Below, piece after piece: positions 37,824 to 47,503 of a stretch of 64,000 nt of DNA (positions are counted from its first letter, which is position 1; every line of letters starts with the position of its first letter). Both the position numbers and the translations under genes were made by a program. The notes beneath the pieces were generated by a model. It saw only the letters and a list, made by a program, of their open reading frames with translations. It did no database searches and was not told where the DNA came from. The stretch is from Streptococcus suis (GTDB lineage Bacteria > Bacillota > Bacilli > Lactobacillales > Streptococcaceae): assembly GCF_017601095.1 (NCBI RefSeq), contig NZ_JAGFUX010000001.1, positions 186,001-250,000 on the forward strand, in the 5' to 3' direction.

Positions 37824-38601
37824 GTCTAATTCCTTTCAAATCTTTATTTGCGATTCGTTCAGCTAAAGTTAATTCTCTCTCTTTTGAACGTTTCTTCTTA
37901 GGATTGCCTTTCTCATCTTTCCACCAAGTCCAATCATGGGAATGTGGGACTATCTTATGGATATCAGGCCTCATATGATCGGTGTTATCAATGTCAAACT
38001 TAGCTTTACCAGTCTTACCGAAGTAGCGACGTTGAATTAATTCGCCATCTTTGTATAAATCAATAGCGCTATTAGGTTGAGATAATACGGGAACTTTTTC
38101 GTCATCAAGTGTAACAGTGTTTTTTCTAACTTCTAGCATTGTTTCAATGCTATTGACCAAGGATTTTAGCTCTTTGTATTCTTCACTGTTATTATATCTC
38201 ATATTTCGATATTTTGCTAGTGATGATGGAGCGTATTCACCTAATAAGTTCTTAATTTCATCGTATTCAGACTTTTCCTTCTTGATTTTATTTCTCTGCC
38301 TCAACTCTGTATCTGCCCAATACACAGGGTCCTTCTGATACTTCTCCCTCTCTCTATCCTGATAAAGAAACTTGTGTTTATCAAGATAGGATTTTAAAGC
38401 ACTTTTCTGCTTGCCTAACTTCGATGTATAGCGCTCGATTAGCTCTGTGTTGTCTAGTTTCTTTGCTTCATAGATTTGTTCCTTGGTGTGCCGAATAGAC
38501 CGCTCTAGGGCTCTCTGGTTGGCCTGAGCGTTCGCATTCTCGATAGCCTGCTCTGGAATGATGCCTTTTTGATCTCCATCTAAATCAGGCTTTTTATTCA
38601 C
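37813..38601 (-). CDS. MuF-like phage head protein C-terminus with toxin domain, 5'-truncated
   Basis: The 262-residue frame starts with KKPDLDGDQKGIIPEQA and a region QANQRALERSIRHTKEQ that matches the C-terminal part of phage minor capsid (MuF-type) proteins. In frame upstream, 17 more codons (38652-38602) read CLGINCRHTKPPFILGVN-like sequence, again phage minor head, before a TAG, so the gene lost its front. The C-terminal 90 residues (DLYKDGELIQRRYFGKTGKA, HMRPDIHKIVPHSHDWTWW) form a His-rich domain like those of polymorphic toxins. Phage MuF toxins carry such domains. A GTG at 38601 could start translation, but no clear ribosome site is seen. Confidence 0.7.
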   Translation of the reverse strand: MNKKPDLDGDQKGIIPEQAIENANAQANQRALERSIRHTKEQIYEAKKLDNTELIERYTSKLGKQKSALKSYLDKHKFLYQDREREKYQKDPVYWADTELRQRNKIKKEKSEYDEIKNLLGEYAPSSLAKYRNMRYNNSEEYKELKSLVNSIETMLEVRKNTVTLDDEKVPVLSQPNSAIDLYKDGELIQRRYFGKTGKAKFDIDNTDHMRPDIHKIVPHSHDWTWWKDEKGNPKKKRSKERELTLAERIANKDLKGIRHDE

Positions 38602-38655
38602 ACCAAGGATAAACGGGGGCTTTGTGTGTCTGCAATTGATACCCAGACAACTCTA
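38602..38655 (-). pseudogene. Phage minor-capsid codons upstream of the toxin gene
   Basis: Seventeen codons in frame with the toxin gene encode SCLGINCRHTKPPFILG, recognisable as the Cys/His segment of phage minor capsid proteins. A TAG precedes them and similarity ends there, marking the break point of the lost head gene. The phage remnant therefore spans about 37.59-38.66 kb. Confidence 0.6.
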
Positions 38656-38719
38656 AAGTGGTCAGTAAATTCACATGCTACATTGACTTTTTGAAATATG
38701 GGTACCAAAACAAAAAAAC

Positions 38720-38745
38720 AGGCCTTCCGAAATCTCGGAAAGCCT
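38720..38745 (-). terminator. Terminator after rpmA
   Basis: Stem AGGCTTTCCGA / TCGGAAGGCCT with loop GATT-like bases and a following run of seven T on the minus strand. Confidence 0.85.
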
Positions 38746-38766
38746 ATTGTTAAGCCATTTTCAGAC

Positions 38767-39060
38767 TTATTTTGCGATTGGGTAAACAGATACTTGTTTC
38801 TTATCGCGACCTTTACGTTCAAAGCGTACAACGCCTTCTACTTTAGCGTAAAGAGTATCATCTCCACCACGACCTACGTTAGCTCCTGGATGGATTTTCG
38901 TACCACGTTGGCGGTAAAGGATTGAACCACCTGATACAGTTTGGCCGTCAGCTGCTTTCGCACCAAGGCGTTTAGCTTGTGAGTCACGACCGTTTGACGT
39001 TGAACCTCCACCTTTTTTGTGGGCCATAAATTGCAAGTTAGCAAGATTCAAGTTTAACAT
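38767..39060 (-). CDS. rpmA: 50S ribosomal protein bL27
   Basis: A 97-residue bL27 near the peptidyl transferase centre. It carries the Firmicutes N-terminal extension [11 protein letters not shown] before the mature start MAHKKGGG; in Staphylococcus the cysteine protease Prp removes such an extension, and removal is essential there. GGAGG lies at good spacing before the ATG. In related bacteria prp lies between rplU and rpmA; here only 46 bp separate them and no prp is present. Confidence 0.96.
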   Translation of the reverse strand: MLNLNLANLQFMAHKKGGGSTSNGRDSQAKRLGAKAADGQTVSGGSILYRQRGTKIHPGANVGRGGDDTLYAKVEGVVRFERKGRDKKQVSVYPIAK

Positions 39061-39106
39061 ATGTTATTCCTCCGAATTTCTGTAATGATTGCTTCAAGCT
39101 ACGCGA

Positions 39107-39421
39107 TTAAGCGTTGATAGCGTTGATAACAACTTTTGTGTAAGGTTGACGGTGACCTTGTTTACGGTGGCTACCTTTTTTAGGTTTGTACTTGAAGGTA
39201 ACAACTTTTTTCTGTTTACCTTGTTTTTCAACAGTACCAACAACAGTAGCGCCTGCTACAAGTGGAGTACCCACAACAGTTTTCTCACCACCAACAAGAA
39301 CTACTTCTTCGAAAGTAACTTCTTGACCTGCTTCAACGTTCAATTTTTCAACGTAGATAGCTTGACCGACTTCAACTTTAACTTGTTTGCCGCCAGTTTT
39401 AATGATTGCATATGTGCTCAT
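39107..39421 (-). CDS. rplU: 50S ribosomal protein bL21
   Basis: A 104-residue ribosomal protein starting [20 protein letters not shown]. The ATG at 39421 follows AGGAGG; a frame extending 25 codons further into the leader is not used. Conserved [19 protein letters not shown] at the C-terminus. First gene of the rplU-rpmA operon, behind a structured leader. Confidence 0.97.
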   Translation of the reverse strand: MSTYAIIKTGGKQVKVEVGQAIYVEKLNVEAGQEVTFEEVVLVGGEKTVVGTPLVAGATVVGTVEKQGKQKKVVTFKYKPKKGSHRKQGHRQPYTKVVINAINA

Positions 39422-39565
39422 TATGCACCTCCTATGATTTTTGGGTCTTGCCCGAATTTGATGTGAAGACTCGCCTAGTACCGTGGGACGAACCACTTAC
39501 TCTACTCTCAACGAAAGAACGGCATTCGTGCGGTTGCACAGGATGTGTGCATAGTCAACACTCCT
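39422..39565 (-). promoter_or_regulatory. rplU (L21) leader
   Basis: A 144-base untranslated leader between the promoter and rplU, with several short stems (for example TGCACACATCCTGTGCA and CCGCACGAATGCCG). Position and length fit the L21 leader of Firmicutes, through which L21 is thought to control its own operon. Confidence 0.55.
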
Positions 39566-39593
39566 ATTATACCAAAAACACCTGCAAAAGCAA
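39566..39593 (-). promoter_or_regulatory. rplU promoter
   Basis: TTGCTT (39593-39588), 16-bp spacer, TATAAT (39571-39566) on the minus strand, 145 bp upstream of rplU. Confidence 0.7.
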
Positions 39594-39612
39594 GTGTTTT
39601 AATTCATTTTTT

Positions 39613-40938
39613 CTACATTTCGAAAACTTCGCTCTCCTGCTTGTTTGGTAAGAACAGAGAAAGGACGATTCCGATAAAGGCTGGTAATAACCATGCTAAT
39701 GATTGTCCAGCCAATGGCAAAGCTGAGATAACTTTTGAAACAGCTGTCCAACCAAATTGACCTGCCAATACTTCCACAAGGGACATAGCCGTTACTACTC
39801 CTATTGTCAACTGCATTCCATAAACAGAAAGTGGCAACAATTTGTTCACAATAATAATCATTACCAAGCAAATAGTAATCGGATAGAGGACCAAGAGAAC
39901 TGGAATCGAAAAAGCGATAATCTTACTTAGACCAAGATTGGCAATCCCAAAACCAATCAAAGTAAAAATTGTCGCATATACTTTGTAGCTAAAACGTGGG
40001 AAACGCTCCGCGAAAAATTCACCTGAAGAAACAATCAAGCCAACCGTTGTCGTAAAGCAGGTCACCGTTACCATAAGAGCTAGAAATATCTGAGCAGACG
40101 GACCAAAAATTGCTTGTGTAGCTTCCGATAAAACATACACACCCTTGTGTGTATCAGAAGCCAACACATCTGCTGGAACAGGGAAATGATTGCCCAAGAA
40201 AGCCAATCCTACATACAATGCACTAAAAGCCAAGGCAACAACAATGCCCACACCCCAAATGGTTGAAACATATTCTTTTTTAGAAGCAAAACCTAGCTGT
40301 TTCAGAGTTGCCACAGCAACCACACTGAAAGCAACTGAAGCTAAAGCATCAAGAGTATTATACCCTTCGATAAAGCCAGTACCAAAAGCCTGACCTGCTG
40401 AGTAAGCTTCAGAAGCAGGGAGAGAACTTATTGAACCATACTTCACAATACCAAGTACAACCAGAATGACAATCAGAATCGCAAAAACAGGAGTTAAAAT
40501 ACGACCAATACTATTCAAAATTTGAGATGGATTCAGTGAAATCAAATAAGCAGCTACAAAATATAAGGCCGTAAAACCAAACAACCATACTTGTAGATTC
40601 TGCCCTTCCAACAAGGGAGCAATCCCCATATCAAAAGCCGTTGTCGCAGTCCGTGGAATAGCAAAGAAGGGTCCGATAGCCAAGTATAAGGCTACCAGAT
40701 AAACAGTTGCAAAAAGCGGTGAAATCTTCCGTGAGATCTCATGAATATAGCCTTTGGGATTGAGAGTTCCCACAATCAAAGCTATAACCGCGATCCCAAC
40801 ACCTGAAACCACAAAGCCTAAAATAGCCGGCCAGAAATTCTCACCCGAAAGTACACCAAGTGCAGGAGGAAAAATCAAATTCCCCGCACCAAAAAACATG
40901 CCGAACAGAAGTAATCCTGTTAGCGCTCCTTTTTTCAT
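39613..40938 (-). CDS. brnQ: Branched-chain amino acid transporter BrnQ
   Basis: A 441-residue sodium-coupled carrier for leucine, isoleucine and valine with about 12 membrane helices. The start MKKGALTGLLLFGMFFGAGNLIFPPALG is the family signature. It complements IlvE at 57.7 kb in branched-chain amino acid supply. Single gene; the ribosome site (AAGGAGAAG) is clear. Confidence 0.95.
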   Translation of the reverse strand: MKKGALTGLLLFGMFFGAGNLIFPPALGVLSGENFWPAILGFVVSGVGIAVIALIVGTLNPKGYIHEISRKISPLFATVYLVALYLAIGPFFAIPRTATTAFDMGIAPLLEGQNLQVWLFGFTALYFVAAYLISLNPSQILNSIGRILTPVFAILIVILVVLGIVKYGSISSLPASEAYSAGQAFGTGFIEGYNTLDALASVAFSVVAVATLKQLGFASKKEYVSTIWGVGIVVALAFSALYVGLAFLGNHFPVPADVLASDTHKGVYVLSEATQAIFGPSAQIFLALMVTVTCFTTTVGLIVSSGEFFAERFPRFSYKVYATIFTLIGFGIANLGLSKIIAFSIPVLLVLYPITICLVMIIIVNKLLPLSVYGMQLTIGVVTAMSLVEVLAGQFGWTAVSKVISALPLAGQSLAWLLPAFIGIVLSLFLPNKQESEVFEM

Positions 40939-41011
40939 AACTTCTCCTTATATAGAAAAATATTTTGCAATGTATAATTTTACCATACAAATTTCACTAT
41001 AGGAAGAAAAA

Positions 41012-41032
41012 AAATCTCCGCAAATCGGAGAT
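41012..41032 (-). terminator. Terminator after thiI
   Basis: Stem AATCTCCG / CGGAGATT with loop ATTTG and a run of T on the minus strand. Confidence 0.8.
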
Positions 41033-41049
41033 TCAATTTATAACTCAAT

Positions 41050-42267
41050 TTATAATAAATCAGCAATCAAATTATCCACTTCATCTGTCACTTCTTCTTT
41101 GGGTGTGATTTCGGTCACGATAATTCCTGCTACAGCACGTTCCACCAAGGCTTCAACATCCATGCGAGCTTCGTACTGTTCAACATTTTTAATTTTTGGA
41201 TTGGTTTTTGGACGGTCAGGGGCAAAGATAGTACAGCAATCCTCAAATGGCTGGATGGAAATATCAAAGGTATCAATTTCCTGAGCAATATCAATGATTT
41301 CCAACTTGTCCATGGTCACGACTGGACGGATAACAGGTGTATTGGTCACCGCATTGATAGCCTGCATGGATTCCAAGGTCTGACTTGCCACTTGTCCTAG
41401 ACTTTCACCATTGATAATAACCATGGCACCACGCTCTTCACGAACTCGGTCTGTAATCCGCATCATGAAGCGGCGTGTCAAGGTCATCAAGTAGGCTTCA
41501 GGTGCCTTCTCTTTGATTTCCTCCTGAATTTCAGTAAATGGTACCTCAATAAATGTAATATTGCCACCAAAGGCTGTCAATTTACGGGTCAAATCATGGG
41601 CTTTTTTAAGAGCACCTGGACTAGTGTATGGAGGGCTAGCAAAGTGAAGAGCTTCAATTTCTACCCCACGTTTGAGAGCCAAATAGCCCGCAACAGGCGA
41701 ATCAATACCGCCTGACAACATGAGTGTTCCTTTTCCAGAAGTACCAACTGGAAGTCCGCCTGCCCCTTTGATTTCTTCATGGGAAATATAAGCAGCGTCT
41801 GGACGAATTTCCACTCGCAAAGTAATGTCTGGCGACTTCATCTGTACCTGAACGTTTGGAATGGCAGTAAAAACAGCATCTCCAAGGACTTGGTTAAGGT
41901 CACGACTGTCCAATTCAAAACTGTGGTCACTGCGACGTGCCGCAATTTTGAAGGTCATCCCTTCCTTGTAAATAGACTGCATAATCGCTACAACAGCTTC
42001 TTTCAAGGCTGGAACAGACTTCTCAACCTTATAAGATGGCGCAAAATTTTGGATACCAAAAATCTTCTTCAAAGAAGCTGACACTTCCTGATAATCCGCC
42101 CCATTCAAATAGACATGCCCACGGTCACGGTCAAAGTAAACGGTCACTTCTGGATAGACTGAAAGGACGTGCTTGATGTTGTTACGCAGTTTGTTAACAA
42201 ACCGCATCTTGTTTTTCCCTTTGGTTGACAATTCGCCATAGCGAATCATAATTTCTGAATAATTCAT
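41050..42267 (-). CDS. thiI: tRNA 4-thiouridine synthase
   Basis: Uses sulfur from a cysteine desulfurase to make 4-thiouridine at tRNA position 8, and serves thiamine thiazole synthesis where that pathway exists. The 405-residue protein has an N-terminal ferredoxin-like region, a THUMP domain and the PP-loop ATPase motif [13 protein letters not shown]. It lacks a rhodanese domain, as usual in Firmicutes. The desulfurase gene lies 1 bp upstream and is surely its partner. Confidence 0.96.
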   Translation of the reverse strand: MNYSEIMIRYGELSTKGKNKMRFVNKLRNNIKHVLSVYPEVTVYFDRDRGHVYLNGADYQEVSASLKKIFGIQNFAPSYKVEKSVPALKEAVVAIMQSIYKEGMTFKIAARRSDHSFELDSRDLNQVLGDAVFTAIPNVQVQMKSPDITLRVEIRPDAAYISHEEIKGAGGLPVGTSGKGTLMLSGGIDSPVAGYLALKRGVEIEALHFASPPYTSPGALKKAHDLTRKLTAFGGNITFIEVPFTEIQEEIKEKAPEAYLMTLTRRFMMRITDRVREERGAMVIINGESLGQVASQTLESMQAINAVTNTPVIRPVVTMDKLEIIDIAQEIDTFDISIQPFEDCCTIFAPDRPKTNPKIKNVEQYEARMDVEALVERAVAGIIVTEITPKEEVTDEVDNLIADLL

Positions 42268-42268
42268 A

Positions 42269-43411
42269 CTACCTTACTTTCTGTGTATTCTGATAAATTT
42301 GTTTGAAAATGGTGAGAAATTGCTCGATTTGCCCCATGTCGTTATCATCGTCTAAGCTGATACGGACGGCCGTTTGAGCCAGCTTCTGAGGTACTCCCAT
42401 GGCAATCAGGGTTCCAGCCGGTTTACCTGCCTTGGACGAGCAGGCTGAGGTGGTCGAAATATATATCTGATGTTCCTCAAAAGCATGGACGATGACTTCA
42501 CCACGAATGTTCTTCATCCCAAAGGTCAAAATGCTGGGTACAAAGCCATCTATTCCAGAAAAGACCGTCACATCAGCATACTTGCCCAATTCATCCACCA
42601 GGATCTGCTTCATAGCTGTCAGTCGCTTCTGGCTTTCTGCTGCCTTGTCCAAGGTCAAGCGGAGCGCCTTAGCTGTTGCTGCGATACCAGCCACATTTTC
42701 CGTGGTTGAACGTTTGTCGCTTTCCTGTCCTCCTCCTGTCAATAGCGGAGCGATTTTCTTGCCTGCTTTGACATAGACGAAACCTACTCCTCTGACAGAG
42801 TGGAATTTATGACCTGAAAAACTAGCAAAATCAACTCGGTCTGTCAAATACCCTTCCGTTGGCACCTTGCCAATTGCCTGAACGGCATCCACATGGAAGG
42901 TGATTGTTGGCTTATCAGCTAACAGTTGAGAAATTTCCTGAATGGGCTGAATGGCACCAATTTCGTTGTTGACGGCCATGACAGAAACCAATGTGGTATC
43001 TGGACGAATCAAGCTTTCTAAGGCTGAAACATCGACAAAACCTTGGGCATTGACCGGAGCCAAATCCACCTCAAAACCTTGTGTTTTGAGCCAAAGAGCT
43101 GACTCTTTTACCGCTGGATGCTCGATAGCTGAGACGATAATGTGCTTGCCCAGATGTGCCTTTTCAAAAGCTACTCCCTTAATGACCCAGTTGTCCCCCT
43201 CTGTGCCACCTGATGTGAAAAAGATTTCCTTGCTATCTTTCCCCAACAACTCTGCAATTTGCTTGCGGGATGCTTCTAAAATACGGGTTGCCTGACTTCC
43301 AAGATTGTGGAGGCTGGATGGGTTGCCCCAGATTTTTGTCGCCACTTCCGTATAGGTCTTGAGAACTTCTGGATAGACCTGGGTCGTGGCTGCGTTGTCA
43401 AAATAAATCAT
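42269..43411 (-). CDS. Cysteine desulfurase, NifS/IscS type
   Basis: A 380-residue PLP enzyme that removes sulfur from cysteine. The PLP lysine is in [15 protein letters not shown] and the catalytic Cys in [11 protein letters not shown]. Gene pairing with thiI indicates it feeds tRNA thiolation, the NifZ-type role in other Gram-positives, rather than general iron-sulfur assembly. Confidence 0.93.
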   Translation of the reverse strand: MIYFDNAATTQVYPEVLKTYTEVATKIWGNPSSLHNLGSQATRILEASRKQIAELLGKDSKEIFFTSGGTEGDNWVIKGVAFEKAHLGKHIIVSAIEHPAVKESALWLKTQGFEVDLAPVNAQGFVDVSALESLIRPDTTLVSVMAVNNEIGAIQPIQEISQLLADKPTITFHVDAVQAIGKVPTEGYLTDRVDFASFSGHKFHSVRGVGFVYVKAGKKIAPLLTGGGQESDKRSTTENVAGIAATAKALRLTLDKAAESQKRLTAMKQILVDELGKYADVTVFSGIDGFVPSILTFGMKNIRGEVIVHAFEEHQIYISTTSACSSKAGKPAGTLIAMGVPQKLAQTAVRISLDDDNDMGQIEQFLTIFKQIYQNTQKVR

Positions 43412-43524
43412 GTCTTCATTCCTTTGTTTGCAATAGACCTATTTTATCATGTTTCACATCTTGTTTCCACTCTTTAAGACATTTTTAACTCTAACATTCT
43501 ATACTGAAAAATGGAGGAATGACC

Positions 43525-43974
43525 ATGACGGAAATCTACTCTCGTAAACAAAAATTTGAACAAAATAGTAAGACTAAAACTGAAAGGCACCACTTTTCGA
43601 CCTTACAAAAAGTCATTGCAACCATAGCCTCAATACTTGGTATTATCACTGCTACCATTACCATCTATTCCTTCTCAGCTAGTTCGAATAGTCAGACGCA
43701 GGAAAATACAAATTCTACGACCCTTATCATATACCAAGATACCAACACAGGAACTGAACATGAGACTGTCCACACTAGTTCTTCTAATGAAGAAACTACT
43801 ACACTCCCACCCTCCACTAGCTCTGTGTCTTCAAAAAGCACTACTAGCTCCGCCGATACAGCCTCATCAACCATCCCTTCTTCAAGCGATAGGGCAACCA
43901 ATTTCGCCCCTAGTCAACTTACTAGTGAAACGTCAACAGAGTCTAAATCAACTGGTTCGAATTCTGATCAGTAG
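43525..43974 (+). CDS. Ser/Thr-rich membrane-anchored protein, DUF6556-like
   Basis: A 149-residue protein: about 30 basic residues, one membrane helix (VIATIASILGIITATITIYSF), then about 90 residues made mostly of Ser and Thr outside the cell. The tail looks like a wall-spanning or glycosylated stalk. Start is the second ATG, eight bases after GGAGG. Function unknown. One of the few plus-strand genes of the region, with a TATACT box at 43500. Confidence 0.75.
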   Translation: MTEIYSRKQKFEQNSKTKTERHHFSTLQKVIATIASILGIITATITIYSFSASSNSQTQENTNSTTLIIYQDTNTGTEHETVHTSSSNEETTTLPPSTSSVSSKSTTSSADTASSTIPSSSDRATNFAPSQLTSETSTESKSTGSNSDQ

Positions 43975-43985
43975 CGTAAAAAAAC

Positions 43986-44014
43986 TTGATAGGCGACCTT
44001 GGATTTGTTATACT
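43986..44014 (+). promoter_or_regulatory. Promoter of the 127-residue membrane gene
   Basis: TTGATA (43986-43991), 17-bp spacer, TATACT (44009-44014), then AGGAGGT and ATG at 44033. A near-consensus promoter with a very short leader. Confidence 0.7.
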
Positions 44015-44032
44015 AAATCCAGGAGGTGCTGT

Positions 44033-44416
44033 ATGAAATACCTTATTCTCAGAATACCTATTTTAGTATGGTTGTTACTTTTTTCACTGATTCAAATATT
44101 TCTTCTCTCAATGTTCTTACCTGCTCCCTTTGACAGTCATTCGTACATTCCAATGGGGGTCTTGGCAGGTTGTACTGTTGGACTTTCTAATGAAGTCAAA
44201 GAGAAAGACGGGCAATACAAGCCCTTTAAGTACCTATGGTGGATGATGCTAGGCGGAACACTCGTCGGTATCTTATTTGGTATTACCATACAAGCACCGT
44301 TAGAAAAACACATCGTCCTCCTAGTTCAAGCAATCACAGGAGTTATCTGCTACCGACTGATTGAACGGTATGCAGTTTATCGTTACCATTTTCTACAGTC
44401 AAAAAAGAAAGGTTAA
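44033..44416 (+). CDS. Small membrane protein, unknown
   Basis: A 127-residue protein with three or four membrane segments (about 4-24, 40-52, 65-85, 90-110). AGGAGGT precedes the ATG. It lies 58 bp after the Ser/Thr-rich gene but has its own promoter. No family recognised. Confidence 0.75.
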   Translation: MKYLILRIPILVWLLLFSLIQIFLLSMFLPAPFDSHSYIPMGVLAGCTVGLSNEVKEKDGQYKPFKYLWWMMLGGTLVGILFGITIQAPLEKHIVLLVQAITGVICYRLIERYAVYRYHFLQSKKKG

Positions 44417-44430
44417 TCCTTTCTTCTTTT
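44401..44430. terminator. Bidirectional terminator
   Basis: Stem AAGAAAGG / CCTTTCTT between the convergent membrane-protein and threonine aldolase genes, with A run on one side and T run on the other. Confidence 0.65.
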
Positions 44431-44435
44431 ATTTT

Positions 44436-45464
44436 CTATAATCTATTTCTCAATGCATCCATATCTTCCTGGCTGGTTGACCAGCTGGTCGCAAAGCGGA
44501 TAACGGTATGGTCTTGGTCATATTTTCCCCAGAAACCATAAGCAATACCAGCCTCTGTCAATCGTTTTAATTCGTCGTTTTTTACGATGACAAATTGCTG
44601 ATTGGTTGGTGATTTGAGATAGAATTGAAAGCCTTTTTCTTCCAAAATTTGAGTGAGTTGCTCTGCCATTTCGATCGCATGACGGCCTAGTTCCAGATAC
44701 AAGTCATCTGTAAATAAACGGTCAAACTGCACACCATTCAAACGCCCCTTAGCCAACAAGGCCCCGTGTTGCTTGACAATGCTGGTAAAATGCTTGGGTT
44801 GATTGTTTTTGGTGAAGACCAAGGCTTCTCCCATCAAGGCACCCATTTTAGTTCCACCAATGTAAAATAGGTCTGTCAGCTCTGCTATTGCCTGCAAATC
44901 CACGTCTGTGTCACGAGAAGCCAGGGCATAGCCAAGACGAGCCCCGTCTAAGAACAGAGGAATTTGGTAGCTCCGACAGACGGAAGCAATGGCAGTTAAC
45001 TCCGCTTTGGTGTAGAGCGTGCCATACTCAGTCGGGTGGGAGATATAAACCATACCGGGATGGACCATGTGCTCGTGATTGGAATCGGCGTAAAAGTCTG
45101 CCAGCAACTGATCGATGTCCGCTGCAAAAATCTTGCCTTCTTGATGCGGAAGGGTCAAGACCTTGTGACCAGAAAACTCAATCGCTCCTGCTTCATGGGT
45201 AGAAATGTGACCTGTATCTGCTGCTATGACACCCTCAAAAGAAGCTAGCATGGAATTGATGGCAATCTGATTGGTCTGAGTACCGCCGGTCAGAAAAGTG
45301 ATTTGAGCTTGAGGACAAGCGGTCGCGTGACGAATTTTCTCGATAGCTGACTGGGTATAGCGGTCTGTACCATAACCTGACACTCCTTCTTGGTTTGTTT
45401 CCACCAAGGCTTGCAAGAGTGCCGGGTGAACTCCTTTATTGTAATCATTTTCAAAATGTAGCAC
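44436..45464 (-). CDS. ltaE: Low-specificity L-threonine aldolase
   Basis: A 342-residue PLP enzyme that splits threonine and allo-threonine to glycine and acetaldehyde. The PLP lysine is in YIGGTKMGALMGEALVF and the DGARLGYAL motif binds the cofactor. Single gene convergent with the plus-strand membrane genes. Confidence 0.92.
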   Translation of the reverse strand: MLHFENDYNKGVHPALLQALVETNQEGVSGYGTDRYTQSAIEKIRHATACPQAQITFLTGGTQTNQIAINSMLASFEGVIAADTGHISTHEAGAIEFSGHKVLTLPHQEGKIFAADIDQLLADFYADSNHEHMVHPGMVYISHPTEYGTLYTKAELTAIASVCRSYQIPLFLDGARLGYALASRDTDVDLQAIAELTDLFYIGGTKMGALMGEALVFTKNNQPKHFTSIVKQHGALLAKGRLNGVQFDRLFTDDLYLELGRHAIEMAEQLTQILEEKGFQFYLKSPTNQQFVIVKNDELKRLTEAGIAYGFWGKYDQDHTVIRFATSWSTSQEDMDALRNRL

Positions 45465-45670
45465 GAGTGCCCTCCAAAATCAGAAGTATATAGAAAAGCC
45501 TACACTCCAGGATTTTTCTACTATTTAGTCTGTCCTAAGGAAGCAGAACTAAAAGGTTAGCATTGATATAGTACCAAAAATAACGAAACATCGCAAATTT
45601 ATTTAGCCAATAGATGTTCTAATAAGCTTACTTTTATAATCTTTTGGGTCGAATTTGGGATAAGGAACAA

Positions 45671-45696
45671 AAAAAGCCCGATTTAAAGGGCTTTTT
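45671..45696. terminator. Terminator after the tRNA-Arg gene
   Basis: Stem AAAAAGCCC / GGGCTTTTT with an 8-base loop; T runs on either strand. The remaining 45465-45670 stretch holds no gene I can support. Confidence 0.75.
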
Positions 45697-45709
45697 AAGG
45701 TGTTTCTAA

Positions 45710-45781
45710 TCCACCCTGAGGGAATCGAACCCCCATCTCAAGAACCGGAATCTTACGTGATATCCATTACACTAAGGGTGG
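45710..45781 (-). tRNA. tRNA-Arg (CCG)
   Basis: A 72-base cloverleaf: acceptor CCACCCT / AGGGTGG, anticodon loop TTCCGGT giving anticodon CCG, T arm GGGGGTTCGATTCCC, discriminator A. No encoded CCA. Located 37 bp downstream of rpsA. Confidence 0.9.
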
Positions 45782-45818
45782 AAAGGAAAAACTTGCACGA
45801 GGCAAGTTTTTATGTGAA

Positions 45819-47024
45819 TTACAATTCAATGTCACCAAAAAGGTCAGCCATTGAGAATCCAGATTGAGTTTCTGGTAATTCGTAATCACGTTTTTCTTCA
45901 CGTTTTTGACGACGTGGACGTGGTGCACGTTTTTCTTCTTTTTCTTCACCTTCAACTGCTGCTGGACGCTCTTCCAAAGCTTTGATAGAAAGTGATACAC
46001 GCTCATCAGCTGCGTTCACTTCAAGAACTTTAACAGTTACTTCTTGACCAACTGACAAAGCATCTTTTGGATTTTCAACACGTTTGTGTGAGATTTGTGA
46101 AATGTGAACCAAACCATCGATACCTGGCAATACTTCAACAAATGCACCGAAGTCAGTCAAGCGTTTTACTTTACCTTCGATCACATCGCCAGCTGCCAAT
46201 TTTTGCTCAACACCATCCCATGGGCCAGGCTGAGTAGCTTTCAATGACAATGATACGCGTCCTTCTTCTTCATCGATAGCAAGAACTTTAACTTCCACTT
46301 CTTCACCAACTGTTACAGCTGATTTAGGAGATACGTTACGCTCATGTGACAATTCAGTCAAGTGAACCAAACCATCCACACCACCAAGGTCGATGAAAGC
46401 ACCAAAGCTAGTGATACGTGCAACTGTACCCGTTACAACCTCACCAACTGACAATTTACCAAATACTTCTGCACGTGCAGCTGCTGCAGTTTCTTCAACT
46501 ACATCACGACGCGACAAGATGAAGCGGTTTTCAGCTGGATCAACTTCTTTGATTTTAGCATCGAATTCTTGACCAACAAAACGCTCAGTGTTACGAGTGA
46601 AACGGCTGTCAATCATTGAAGCTGGGATGAACCCACGAAGACCTTCAAATTCAACTGCAAGACCGCCTTTAACCGCACGAGTTACTTTAACAGGTACGAC
46701 TTCACCTTCACGACCAACCAACTTGTCCCAAGCCTTGCGCGCTTCAAGACGTTTCTTAGAAACAAGGTAAGTTACTGTATCAGTATCTTTACCTACTACT
46801 TGACGAAGCACCAACAATTCAAGTGTTTCACCAACTTTAACGAGTTCGTTGATATCAGCATCACGGTCGTTTGTCAACTCACGAAGAGTCAATACGCCCT
46901 CAACACCAGTACCCGAGATAGCTACGTTAGCTTGAGTTGCATCAACTGTCAACACTTCAGCAGTTACCACATCACCAGGTGCTACTTCATTCACACTGTT
47001 CAACAAATCTTCAAATTCGTTCAT
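45819..47024 (-). CDS. rpsA: 30S ribosomal protein S1
   Basis: A 401-residue S1-type protein with four S1 RNA-binding repeats (starting near residues 15, 105, 190 and 275; the last two have [17 protein letters not shown] and [18 protein letters not shown]), and a charged tail. Gram-positive S1 is shorter than the six-repeat E. coli protein. The ATG follows GGAGG. Followed by tRNA-Arg and preceded by tRNA-Gln and tRNA-Tyr. Confidence 0.95.
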   Translation of the reverse strand: MNEFEDLLNSVNEVAPGDVVTAEVLTVDATQANVAISGTGVEGVLTLRELTNDRDADINELVKVGETLELLVLRQVVGKDTDTVTYLVSKKRLEARKAWDKLVGREGEVVPVKVTRAVKGGLAVEFEGLRGFIPASMIDSRFTRNTERFVGQEFDAKIKEVDPAENRFILSRRDVVEETAAAARAEVFGKLSVGEVVTGTVARITSFGAFIDLGGVDGLVHLTELSHERNVSPKSAVTVGEEVEVKVLAIDEEEGRVSLSLKATQPGPWDGVEQKLAAGDVIEGKVKRLTDFGAFVEVLPGIDGLVHISQISHKRVENPKDALSVGQEVTVKVLEVNAADERVSLSIKALEERPAAVEGEEKEEKRAPRPRRQKREEKRDYELPETQSGFSMADLFGDIEL

Positions 47025-47126
47025 TATAAAAAAACCTCCGACAATCAGGCCTCTCGACCCAACATAAAATATATTTTATTTAAGGCACACGCAAGGACAA
47101 ACAACAATATGACATCTTTGACGAAC

Positions 47127-47144
47127 TAGAGTTTCCTCTAGTAC
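47127..47144. terminator. Small hairpin between tRNA-Gln and rpsA
   Basis: Perfect 7-bp stem ACTAGAG / CTCTAGT with loop TTTC. No T run, so it may be an RNA processing or stability element rather than a terminator. Confidence 0.35.
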
Positions 47145-47150
47145 CTTGAC

Positions 47151-47222
47151 TGGGGTAGCTGGATTCGAACCAACGAATGAGGGAGTCAAAGTCCCTTGCC
47201 TTACCACTTGGCGATACCCCAA
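47151..47222 (-). tRNA. tRNA-Gln (TTG)
   Basis: A 72-base cloverleaf: acceptor TGGGGTA / TACCCCA, anticodon loop CTTTGAC giving anticodon TTG, T arm GTTGGTTCGAATCCAGC, discriminator G. No encoded CCA. Confidence 0.92.
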
Positions 47223-47371
47223 AGATAGATACAAACAAATCTCATCTTAAGAAATTGAACTCGAGATTCATTTCTTAGGAAAATAGATAGCCTTCCTTGA
47301 GTGTAAACAACACTCAGCGTCAGCCTCCTATTTTCATACGGATTTCTTAATGTCTTTTGTATCCTGTTCAA

Positions 47372-47452
47372 TGGAAAGAGAGGGATTCGAACCCCCGAAC
47401 CCGAAGGAGCGGATTTACAGTCCGCCGCGTTTAGCCTCTTCGCTATCTTTCC
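47372..47452 (-). tRNA. tRNA-Tyr (GTA)
   Basis: An 81-base class II tRNA: acceptor GGAAAGA / TCTTTCC, anticodon loop CTGTAAA giving GTA, a long variable arm (CTCCTTCGGG region), T arm GGGGGTTCGAATCCCTC, discriminator A. It lies 149 bp upstream of tRNA-Gln on the same strand. Confidence 0.92.
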
Positions 47453-47503
47453 TAAGCACCAACAGCCTTTATTCTACCATAAAAAAGCTATGATTACAAG
47501 GGC

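Noticed and set aside
38598..38831. 77-codon minus-strand frame upstream of the toxin gene
   Set aside because: It runs through the rpmA terminator; the conserved phage sequence is in the neighbouring frame.
43637..44032. Upstream part of a 259-codon plus-strand frame
   Set aside because: It is an alternate frame across the Ser/Thr-rich gene; the real gene starts at ATG 44033 with AGGAGGT.
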